Positions 23,714-31,381 of a stretch of 35,075 nucleotides of DNA are shown here, piece after piece. Both the position numbers and the translations under genes were made by a program. The notes below the pieces were generated by a model. It saw only the letters and a list, made by a program, of their open reading frames with translations. It searched no databases and had not been told where the DNA came from. Source of the DNA: Mariprofundaceae bacterium (lineage in GTDB: Bacteria; Pseudomonadota; Zetaproteobacteria; Mariprofundales; Mariprofundaceae); contig JAUZQT010000071.1 of the NCBI GenBank assembly GCA_030950825.1, positions 1-35,075 of the forward strand, written 5' to 3'. How positions within the stretch are numbered: the stretch's first letter is position 1; each line of letters starts with the position of its first letter.

Positions 23714-26026
23714 TTAGCTTTTTTGTAGCGTTCCCATAATATATTGCATCATTTTCTGTGGTTCAATAGGCTTGCTTAAAAAAGTATCCATCCCCGCATC
23801 CAAGCATGTTTGCTGAACATCCTCCAAAGCATGGGCACTCAAACCAATAATGTATGTTCGAGGTTTGTTTTTTTCTTTTTCGTATTGGCGTATTTTCTTG
23901 GTTAACACTAGGCCATCAATGCCAGGCATACGCAAATCAAGCAGGATTAGGTCGTAGGATTGTTGTTGAAATAAACGCCAAGCCTCACGCCCATCTTTTG
24001 CCAAATCGGCTTCGACCCCTGACTTTTTAAGGCGTTTCAACGCTATGCGCTGGCTGATTGGATCATCTTCGGCCAGTAAAACTTTGCAGCATTGTAAATG
24101 ATTTTGAACAGATTTCTCAAAATTTGTTCGTGCTTCGATAAGGACATCACCAGCATTGGCAGCATCCAACGAGCATGAGATAACATCTGAATCATACGAG
24201 CATGGGAACCTGAAATTAAAGGTACTGCCTTCACCCAGCTTGCTTTCAATACGAATATCTCCCAGCATTTCTTGAACCAGACGTTTGGCGATGGTTGTGC
24301 CTAAGCCTGTGCCGCTGTGCTGACTTTGCATTAAGTTTGAAACTTGTGTGAAAGGCTCAAAAATAGTATCGATATCTTCTTTTGAGATGCCTATGCCCGT
24401 ATCTTTTACACGAATATCCAGCCATGTTTTATCTAATTTTTGCAACCCTTTTATATGAATATGCACGCCGCCTTTTTCCGTGAATTTCACGGCATTGCCC
24501 ACGAGGTTTACGAGCACTTGGCGAATTCGGACCTCGTCACCCAGTATGACCATTGGGACAGCTTGCATTTCAGCCGTTAGAGTAATGTCCTTATGTTTTA
24601 CCGCGACAACAAATGTTCGCAAGACATCAATAAGACAATCTTTGATATGAACAGGGCTATTTTTTAAGCGAAGTTTTCCTGCTTCAACTTTGGATAAATC
24701 CAAAATATCATTGACCAAAGCTTGCAATGATTGTGCGGATTGTTGCACCAGACTGAAATCTTGTCGTTGTTCTGGGTGGATACCCGACCGCATTAAATCA
24801 AGCAGCCCAATCATGCCATGGAGTGGGGTTCGAAGCTCGTGGCTCATCACGGATAGAAATTCGCTTTTGGCTGTTAATGCTTGTTCAGCCTGCTGTTTTG
24901 CATCAATAAGTTTTACTTCCATGTATTTTCGTTCCTCAATTTCTTTCAGTAGTTTGCCAGTACTTCGTAGAATTGCTGAGCGTTGCATAATCCAGTGCAA
25001 GGTAAGGAAAATAACCAGCAATATTAAAAAGAAGACGCATATTTTCCAAGCCGATGTTTCAAGAACATCCTGCAAGACAATTTTTTTATGGTATAAAAAA
25101 CCATAAAGTGAAAAATCTTTGGGTAACAAACCAAATGTTTGATAAGTCCGTACAATACTTTGCCAGCGGTCGGGATTGATATAACCAATTTGAACCATAT
25201 CAGAATGCATTAAACGTGAAATTTTGCGTGCCTCAAACGCCAAATGCTCACGGCTTTTGTGTTGGCTGTTGTATTTCTTTAAAATAGTATCAATGGCTTG
25301 GTCAGGATGTTTTAAGGCTTCATTCCAGCCTCTTAGTGTTGCTTGTAAAACGCGCTCTACACGATCAGGGTGAAAATCCAGTTCACTTGAAGTTGTGATC
25401 AGCATATCACCATAAAAGTCCACGCCGTAGTCTTGCGGATGGAATTCGTGAAACGCAAAGGCGCGTTTTCTTAATAAAAAAGGTTCGTTGGAAATATAGC
25501 TTGGCCATGCACTGGTTTTACCAGATAGTAAATCATCTATCGAGCCAGTATCTTGTTGAATCACCTCTTTGTTATTGTAGTCAATGCCTGCCTTTTTTAG
25601 CATCGCGATAAGTTCAATACGGATCTTAGAAATCATAACGGCTTGGCCGCGTAACTCAGCAAGCTTGTTGATGGCTTGAGGGGTTATAAGCTCCATGGCC
25701 GAATGTTGAAAAATATTTGCCAAAACGACAACGGGGAAACCTTCGTTTTTATAAAGAAGTACCCCCGTATCGGCGACAGCATATTGTACAGCACCCTCTA
25801 CGAGCGCTTGTATGGGATCTTTATCTGAGGTGCCTTCAATGAGTTCAACTTGAAAGCCTGCATCTTTATAATAGCCTTTTTCAAGTGCGACGATGTAACC
25901 CGCAGATTGAAATTGATGCATCCATTTTAAGTGAATTTTGACGTTTTCGAGTGCAAGCGCGGGAGAGCTCATCAGTAGACTGATGAAACAAGCTGCTATC
26001 AGGGGAAAAAAGCGCATGACATTCAT
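23714..26026 (-). CDS. Hybrid histidine kinase with periplasmic NMT1/THI5-like sensor
   Basis: 770 residues. A signal segment (~4-26) leads to a periplasmic substrate-binding domain of the NMT1/THI5/SsuA type (VKIHLKWMHQFQSAGY at 29-44, then ALEKGYYKDAGFQVEL). A membrane span (~328-346) and coiled linker follow. The phosphoacceptor is H396 in MSHELRTPLHG. The ATPase has N511, DTGIG (542-546) and SGTGLGTTIAKR. The receiver has D697 in LDLRMPGIDG and K752; no Hpt domain is present. NMT1/THI5 domains often bind thiamine-pyrimidine-like or sulfonate compounds, so small-molecule sensing is expected but the ligand is unknown. ispD follows 163 bases later in the same direction. Confidence 0.9.
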   Translation of the reverse strand: MNVMRFFPLIAACFISLLMSSPALALENVKIHLKWMHQFQSAGYIVALEKGYYKDAGFQVELIEGTSDKDPIQALVEGAVQYAVADTGVLLYKNEGFPVVVLANIFQHSAMELITPQAINKLAELRGQAVMISKIRIELIAMLKKAGIDYNNKEVIQQDTGSIDDLLSGKTSAWPSYISNEPFLLRKRAFAFHEFHPQDYGVDFYGDMLITTSSELDFHPDRVERVLQATLRGWNEALKHPDQAIDTILKKYNSQHKSREHLAFEARKISRLMHSDMVQIGYINPDRWQSIVRTYQTFGLLPKDFSLYGFLYHKKIVLQDVLETSAWKICVFFLILLVIFLTLHWIMQRSAILRSTGKLLKEIEERKYMEVKLIDAKQQAEQALTAKSEFLSVMSHELRTPLHGMIGLLDLMRSGIHPEQRQDFSLVQQSAQSLQALVNDILDLSKVEAGKLRLKNSPVHIKDCLIDVLRTFVVAVKHKDITLTAEMQAVPMVILGDEVRIRQVLVNLVGNAVKFTEKGGVHIHIKGLQKLDKTWLDIRVKDTGIGISKEDIDTIFEPFTQVSNLMQSQHSGTGLGTTIAKRLVQEMLGDIRIESKLGEGSTFNFRFPCSYDSDVISCSLDAANAGDVLIEARTNFEKSVQNHLQCCKVLLAEDDPISQRIALKRLKKSGVEADLAKDGREAWRLFQQQSYDLILLDLRMPGIDGLVLTKKIRQYEKEKNKPRTYIIGLSAHALEDVQQTCLDAGMDTFLSKPIEPQKMMQYIMGTLQKS

Positions 26027-26368
26027 TCCCCGTATTTATAGCACATATTACTGAATGATGCCAAGTATGCGTTTTATCGACGCTGGTTCGTGTTATTTAT
26101 TTACGGTGCCTTAGCCTGAATAATTCAGATTAGATAGGAATATCGACCCAGGAGCACACGGGGGGGAGGGGGAGGCGTGCTCACCGAGCCGATAAACCGT
26201 TGGGGTGTATCCAGCTTCTTTTTAAGGTTACCGGATATGGTTATTAGTCTAGCATAAAAAAAAGTATATGGTGCAAGATGCAAAAATATATTTTTGTACT
26301 GGTGGGCATAGAGGGTGAGCGGCGTGTATAGTGCTGTAGTTTGGGGTGCATAAGGTAGAGGGGTCAAT
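26027..26368. other. Intergenic region with palindromic motif and G-rich hairpin
   Basis: This gap separates the divergent NMT1-type kinase from the MotA-like gene. TAGCCTGAATAATTCAG (26110-26126) contains the perfect palindrome CTGAAT-A-ATTCAG. GAGCAC (26152-26157) pairs with GTGCTC (26177-26182) around a loop that is almost all G (26160-26175). No gene is supported. GAGGGG at 26356-26361 is the ribosome site for the next gene. Confidence 0.5.
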
Positions 26369-27406
26369 ATGATAAAAAATCAACAGGCGATGGATCAACG
26401 TGGGCTGAAAACCTTGGCGTTGTGGTTGGTATGGGCGGCGATATGCGCTTCGGTGTTTGTGCAGCTGTTTCACCAGGCCAATATCTGGGATTATATTGTC
26501 TATGATACATCACGTGTTACGTGGGTTATTATGGCAACCTTTGTATTTGGTGTGCTGGTCAGTTTGGTGCATGTGGTTGCTTTAACAGTGGAGTGGCTTT
26601 GTACACATCGTTTGCAATATCAGCTTGAAAAACATGGCTTGTATGGCGTGAAAACAAAAAGAAAGTTGGCAAGTAGCCGTTTGATTGCGTCATTGCAACA
26701 CATTCATAGAGGGGGTGGGCAGGTTGATTTGCCGACACTCAGCACGCTAGAATTCTCGGCTTATATTCGTGTTGCTCGCTTTGTTGGGCTGCTTGGAAGC
26801 ATGATGATTACCATGGGTTTGATTGGTACGGTATTGGGCTTAACGATTACCCTGACAGGATTAAATGGTGCTTTGGAGAATATTGATTCTGATGCAACAT
26901 CTGTGCTGATTGGCTTGCGTGAGGCTATGTCTGGCATGGGTTTGGCGTTTTATACCACCTTGCTTGGCTCAATTATGGGTGGCGTGCTATTGCGCATGTT
27001 TGCTTATATTGGTGATAATTCGATTGAGGCATTGCAAGACACGCTGGTGCGCAGTTGTTTGGTGTATGCAGCTATTGATTTAACGCCATCGGTGCAACGC
27101 GATTTTTTGCAATTGGATCGTGTTATTGAAGGTATGGAGCTTCGACTTGGTAGTTTGACGCAATCGTTGCATGAAAGTAAAGCTGCGATGACTTTGTTTG
27201 CTGAAGAGATGCAAGATTTAAAAGGTGCGACATCACTGTCGGCTAGTGATGATGAGATATTCAAGGCCATTGCTGTACACCGCCATTATGCCAAAGTGTT
27301 GCGTTATGAACTGCAACTACAGAGAAAATTAAGTAATTATAAACAGCGACTTTTAGCATTTATGGGGTTTCAGATAGGTGCTCAAAAGAAGCGCTCTGAG
27401 GGTTAG
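26369..27406 (+). CDS. MotA/TolQ/ExbB-type proton channel family protein
   Basis: 345 residues. Spans are at about 16-34, 50-74, 138-166 and 186-212, with a cytoplasmic loop (~75-135) and a long charged C-terminal tail. The third span carries TMGLIGTVLGLTITLTGLNG and the fourth MSGMGLAFYTTLLGSIMGG, the characteristic channel motifs of ExbB/TolQ/MotA proteins, which form pentamers around two single-pass partners. ATG 26369 has GAGGGG seven bases upstream. The next gene starts two bases after the stop and encodes the expected single-pass partner. No flagellar, Tol or TonB genes are nearby, so it is neither a flagellar stator nor a standard Tol/Exb system on this evidence. Confidence 0.88.
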   Translation: MIKNQQAMDQRGLKTLALWLVWAAICASVFVQLFHQANIWDYIVYDTSRVTWVIMATFVFGVLVSLVHVVALTVEWLCTHRLQYQLEKHGLYGVKTKRKLASSRLIASLQHIHRGGGQVDLPTLSTLEFSAYIRVARFVGLLGSMMITMGLIGTVLGLTITLTGLNGALENIDSDATSVLIGLREAMSGMGLAFYTTLLGSIMGGVLLRMFAYIGDNSIEALQDTLVRSCLVYAAIDLTPSVQRDFLQLDRVIEGMELRLGSLTQSLHESKAAMTLFAEEMQDLKGATSLSASDDEIFKAIAVHRHYAKVLRYELQLQRKLSNYKQRLLAFMGFQIGAQKKRSEG

Positions 27407-27408
27407 CT

Positions 27409-28191
27409 ATGCGTTCACGGCGTAGGCAGGATCTAAGCTCTATTTATGAGGTGTTTTCCGATATGGCACTGCTGATGTTGGCGGCATTTATCTTTTTGTT
27501 TGCCATGTTTTTAATGGTTTCAAAAGTGAATGACTCAGGGGACTCACTCAAAACAAAAGCGCAGGTTGCCAGTTTGGAAAAAGAGTTGGCCGCTGCTAAA
27601 CAACGTAATTTAGACCTTTTACAGGAAATGGATGCCTTGGTGGGTTCCAGCAGCGAAGTTCAAATGGAAAAGGTGCTGGATTCGGCTGGTTTGGGTAGAG
27701 GGCAGGGGCGTAAAGATTTTGAAATGATGATAAAGGGCTTGCGTAGGATGCCTGGCAAAGATTTGCATTTGATTATTGATGCAACTGGCTCAATGCATGG
27801 GGTGACGGCATTTTTAATTCCTGTTTTACGGGTCATCGCTATTCGGTCGGGGAAACACCTGAGCGCTATTACATGGTTTGCAGATAATCGCACGGGTACC
27901 TATAGGGGCACAATGGGCGAGATGTTTGATTACTTAATGCAAAGCGCGCCATTTATTGGTAATAGAGAGACCATCGGGCACACCTTTGATACATTGGCAA
28001 AAGAAGCAATTATTCCTGGGGCATACATGTTGATTGGTGATGAGCCTCCAACCGACACCGTACATTATCATGCGATCCCTGCCCCTGTGTTTACGCTACC
28101 ACTGGGCAATAGTGATACTAGTACCAAAGTTGCTTTTCAAAAAATAGCAGAAATTTCAGGTGGGCGTATGCTGCAATTGAACTTTCATTAA
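27409..28191 (+). CDS. MotB/ExbD-like membrane anchor fused to von Willebrand A domain
   Basis: 260 residues. A basic N-tail is followed by FSDMALLMLAAFIFLFAMF: D18 at the head of a single span (19-38) matches the proton-carrying aspartate position of MotB, TolR and ExbD. A coiled coil (~46-75) leads to a vWA-like domain (~116-258). Its metal site is D124-A-T126-G-S128 in LIIDATGSMHG, with LIGDEPPTD (208-216) as a candidate further ligand region. By homology the vWA part lies in the periplasm. There is no OmpA-type peptidoglycan-binding domain, unlike MotB or ZorB. It forms a two-gene unit with the MotA-like gene. Its stop is four bases from the end of the convergent helicase gene. Confidence 0.8.
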   Translation: MRSRRRQDLSSIYEVFSDMALLMLAAFIFLFAMFLMVSKVNDSGDSLKTKAQVASLEKELAAAKQRNLDLLQEMDALVGSSSEVQMEKVLDSAGLGRGQGRKDFEMMIKGLRRMPGKDLHLIIDATGSMHGVTAFLIPVLRVIAIRSGKHLSAITWFADNRTGTYRGTMGEMFDYLMQSAPFIGNRETIGHTFDTLAKEAIIPGAYMLIGDEPPTDTVHYHAIPAPVFTLPLGNSDTSTKVAFQKIAEISGGRMLQLNFH

Positions 28192-28195
28192 CCAC

Positions 28196-31100
28196 TCAAA
28201 AAATCACATCAAACACTTCACCTAGCAGTGGCATGTGAATCAATGTTTTTAGCACTGGTTTATCAGTAGCAAGCTCCACGGCCTTTTTGTATACCGCCAG
28301 TTGTGGTGCATATTGTTTGGCATGTTCGGCGGCATTGCCACCTAGGTAACTTTTGTGATCAATGATCACATAGCCTTCAGATAGCTCAAGCAACATGTCT
28401 ATCATACCAGTCATTCGTTGATTGTTTTCCAACACCATCGTTATCGCCCATTCGCTTTTTACTTTGGCAGTTGGGTAATGCTCAGTGATATATTGATTGA
28501 GTCGATCACTGGCCAGCAATACATCTGAAGCTGTCATCGAATCTTCCACAGCCCAATTGGTGAGCAGGTTTTCGGCATGGCTTAAACGGGCGGCTTCATC
28601 TTGACCAAGATCTGCACCAAGGAAGCCATGCATGGCATTACCAAAGTCTGTCATCTTTGGTTTATCAGTAAGCTTGAGGTGCTCACCAAGAGTGGCGACT
28701 GATGAAACGGTTACATCTTCTTCACTCAGCTCTCCCCCGCTTGCATCCCCCCAATCCGCACTGCTGGGAGCTCTTGTTGCCGCTGGATACTCCTTTGCTT
28801 CAGATAACTTTGGTAGATACCTTGATTCATCGGCAGGCATTGCAACCTCAGCCGCATCACATGGCGGCGTGAGTTCTCGGGTGGTCACCTTGAATACTTT
28901 TGTCTCTTCACCATTGGTGATAATGCTCATTTTACCATCTGAAAAGTTTAAGACGGGTTGATTATCTTCATCGATAAGCTCATCCAACCACTTATTCTCA
29001 ATATCTTTCTTGGCTTTTTCTTGCACCAAAATTAAACCATCTCTGGCTCTTGTCATGCCAACATACAAAACGCGCTGAGACTCCAACAAAGCATGGTTTA
29101 TGGCGGCTTTGGCAATGTCTGATTCTGCAAGACAGGCATCAAGGGCATCGCCCTTTTTCTTGGCGCCATAAGGCCATGGCCAGAAACGAATCGAACGACC
29201 GTTTAAAGGGGTTTCGGCTGTAAAAATTTTAGCTTCGGATACTGAGACACCAAACAAACGGCTTTTCGATGGTTTATTTAAACTGGTCATCACCACCACT
29301 GGCAATTCAAGGCCTTTGGATTTGTGATAAGTAAGTACATTCACTGTGTTTTCACCTGAGCTTTCTGCTTGTTTTAACTCAGCTTCACTGCTTAACCAAG
29401 TTAAAAAACCTATCACCGTGGCTGAGCTGTGCCTTGACTTGCACCTATTCTGATATTCAATGCATGCAGCACGCAATTGATCAAGATTACTTAAGCGCAA
29501 GTCAACATTACCCCAAGCATGAACCGTGCGTTCCATATTCACACTTGCCATAGCTTTTTCCAATGACTCTAATGGTGTGAGATACACAGCTTTCTTGCCT
29601 GCTTGCGTTAGCGCAACCATCAAGGGATCTTCTTGCCAGCTTGCTTGGGTGGTTTCGCCATCATTAAGTAAATTTTTCAGCCAATCATCATGGGCACTGT
29701 GCTGGCGACTAAAACAAACAATCTCCGCCATGGCGATGGTGTCCTGTTGATCAGCCATATAACGCAATGCTGCCAAGGCCAATGTACACTCATTGGTTGC
29801 CAGCAGATCCCCCTGAGCAATAGAGGCGCGAATACCAATGGCATTGAGTGATGCAGATACGGTTTCGCATTCCTTATTCGAACGACAAAGAATGGCGATA
29901 TCCCCTGCTTTGATCTTACGCTCTGTAATCAGATCTTTAATGCCAGAAACAAGTGCGCTGCTTCTTTTTTCAATATTACTGCCTTCCATCACCCAATTTT
30001 CCAACCAACCATCTTTTGCTGACTCTTTGCGTGCTTCGGGAATATTAAGGCGTACCTTATCTTCGCCCATCTGATGGAACACAGGGCCGAAAATTTCATT
30101 GCAAAAACTGACCAGTTGCTCTTTTGAGCGCCATGAGTCTTTGAGTACATTATCAGCTGAGGCAGCACCTGCTTGCAACTCAATGTCACTGGCCACAGCA
30201 TCCATTAACACCGGATCTGCCCCACGGAAACCATAGATGGATTGTTTCTGATCACCCACCCAAACCACATCTTCAGCCAACTCTGAAAATTTAAGGAACA
30301 GTGCCAATTGAATAGGGCTGGTATCTTGAAACTCATCGACCATCAATAATTTCACACGCTCTTTGATTGAGGCTTGGAAGGATGGGTTATTGGTTGCCAT
30401 ATCCAATACCAAGGCTTCTTGATCAACAAAATCCATAAGCCCTTGCTCACGTTTGTACAAAGCATACTGCTCTAGGGCATGGCCTGCACAATCAAATACA
30501 CCTTTGATCATGGCTTGCATATCATCGCGGAATCGTGGGTGTTTGAGATGTTCACTGGATCCTTCAGCGGCCCATGGCCCCCACAAATCTTTAACCAGAT
30601 CACCACCCCGCTTGCCAATCTCAATATTCTCAATTTCTAGCCAGTCAACCCAACTCAGCTCCCAGCCTTTACTTAATTTCTGGTGGATATTTTGTAAGGA
30701 TTTTTGCGCCAGTTTATTTACTTTTTCACCAGCTTCAATCAGATTTACTGCTTGAAATACGGCATCTTTCAAGCGTTCATCTAAGCCAATGCCCATTTCT
30801 TGACCATGTGATTTGCCAAGCAGTGATTCTAATGAAGCCCACGACTCATCACCGGATGTTGTTAAGTTTTCAGGTGTCATGGCATTGGAACGCGCAAGGT
30901 TGACTATTTCACGAACAAAATCACGCCAATCAGCTTGTTTGGCAAACGCTGAGCCGTAGCCCATTAAGCCCAAACGTCGTGCAATGGGTTCAAGCTGTTT
31001 TCCAGCTTTATCAATGGCCGAGGCCGTTGCAATATTAAAAATACGTGACGCATCCTCTTCCAAAAGCACATCAACGGCCGGTGATAAACCAGCTTCAAAG

Positions 31101-31381
31101 GCATATTCCTTAAGCAGGCGCGAGCAAATTGAATTGACCGTACCTATTAGCCCATCATAGATGCGCTGGGCTTCATCTGCTTTGCTTTCATCAAGCAAGC
31201 GCATACGAATGCGTTCTTTAAGCTCTGCTGCCGCTTTATTGGTGAATGTCGTGGCCATAATCTGTTCGGGCGCGACAGGATTGCCCCCCCCTTCACCGCT
31301 GATTCTTTGGGCAATTTCATTCATTAAACGATAGGTTTTACCTGAACCAGCACTGGCACTAATCAACTGAATATTTTTCAT
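28196..31381 (-). CDS. addA: AddA/RecB-like UvrD-family helicase-nuclease
   Basis: 1061 residues. SF1 helicase motifs: Walker A SASAGSGKT (8-16), ATTFTNKAAAELKERI, Walker B VDEFQDTSP (~348-356), GDQKQSIYGFRGAD (~376-389), TYHKSKGLE and YVGMTRARDGL. The C-terminal ~110 residues are a PD-(D/E)XK nuclease with GMIDMLLELSEGYVIIDHKS. The domain order matches AddA, which resects double-strand breaks with AddB. ATG 31381 overlaps the stop of the upstream gene (ATGA); the frame continues to 31405 inside that gene. The symbol is by domain layout and partner. Confidence 0.85.
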   Translation of the reverse strand: MKNIQLISASAGSGKTYRLMNEIAQRISGEGGGNPVAPEQIMATTFTNKAAAELKERIRMRLLDESKADEAQRIYDGLIGTVNSICSRLLKEYAFEAGLSPAVDVLLEEDASRIFNIATASAIDKAGKQLEPIARRLGLMGYGSAFAKQADWRDFVREIVNLARSNAMTPENLTTSGDESWASLESLLGKSHGQEMGIGLDERLKDAVFQAVNLIEAGEKVNKLAQKSLQNIHQKLSKGWELSWVDWLEIENIEIGKRGGDLVKDLWGPWAAEGSSEHLKHPRFRDDMQAMIKGVFDCAGHALEQYALYKREQGLMDFVDQEALVLDMATNNPSFQASIKERVKLLMVDEFQDTSPIQLALFLKFSELAEDVVWVGDQKQSIYGFRGADPVLMDAVASDIELQAGAASADNVLKDSWRSKEQLVSFCNEIFGPVFHQMGEDKVRLNIPEARKESAKDGWLENWVMEGSNIEKRSSALVSGIKDLITERKIKAGDIAILCRSNKECETVSASLNAIGIRASIAQGDLLATNECTLALAALRYMADQQDTIAMAEIVCFSRQHSAHDDWLKNLLNDGETTQASWQEDPLMVALTQAGKKAVYLTPLESLEKAMASVNMERTVHAWGNVDLRLSNLDQLRAACIEYQNRCKSRHSSATVIGFLTWLSSEAELKQAESSGENTVNVLTYHKSKGLELPVVVMTSLNKPSKSRLFGVSVSEAKIFTAETPLNGRSIRFWPWPYGAKKKGDALDACLAESDIAKAAINHALLESQRVLYVGMTRARDGLILVQEKAKKDIENKWLDELIDEDNQPVLNFSDGKMSIITNGEETKVFKVTTRELTPPCDAAEVAMPADESRYLPKLSEAKEYPAATRAPSSADWGDASGGELSEEDVTVSSVATLGEHLKLTDKPKMTDFGNAMHGFLGADLGQDEAARLSHAENLLTNWAVEDSMTASDVLLASDRLNQYITEHYPTAKVKSEWAITMVLENNQRMTGMIDMLLELSEGYVIIDHKSYLGGNAAEHAKQYAPQLAVYKKAVELATDKPVLKTLIHMPLLGEVFDVIF

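Noticed and set aside
26369..28191. Calling the MotA-like pair a flagellar stator, TolQR, ExbBD or a Zorya system
   Set aside because: There are no flagellar, Tol or TonB genes nearby, the partner lacks an OmpA domain, and no ZorC, ZorD or ZorE is adjacent.
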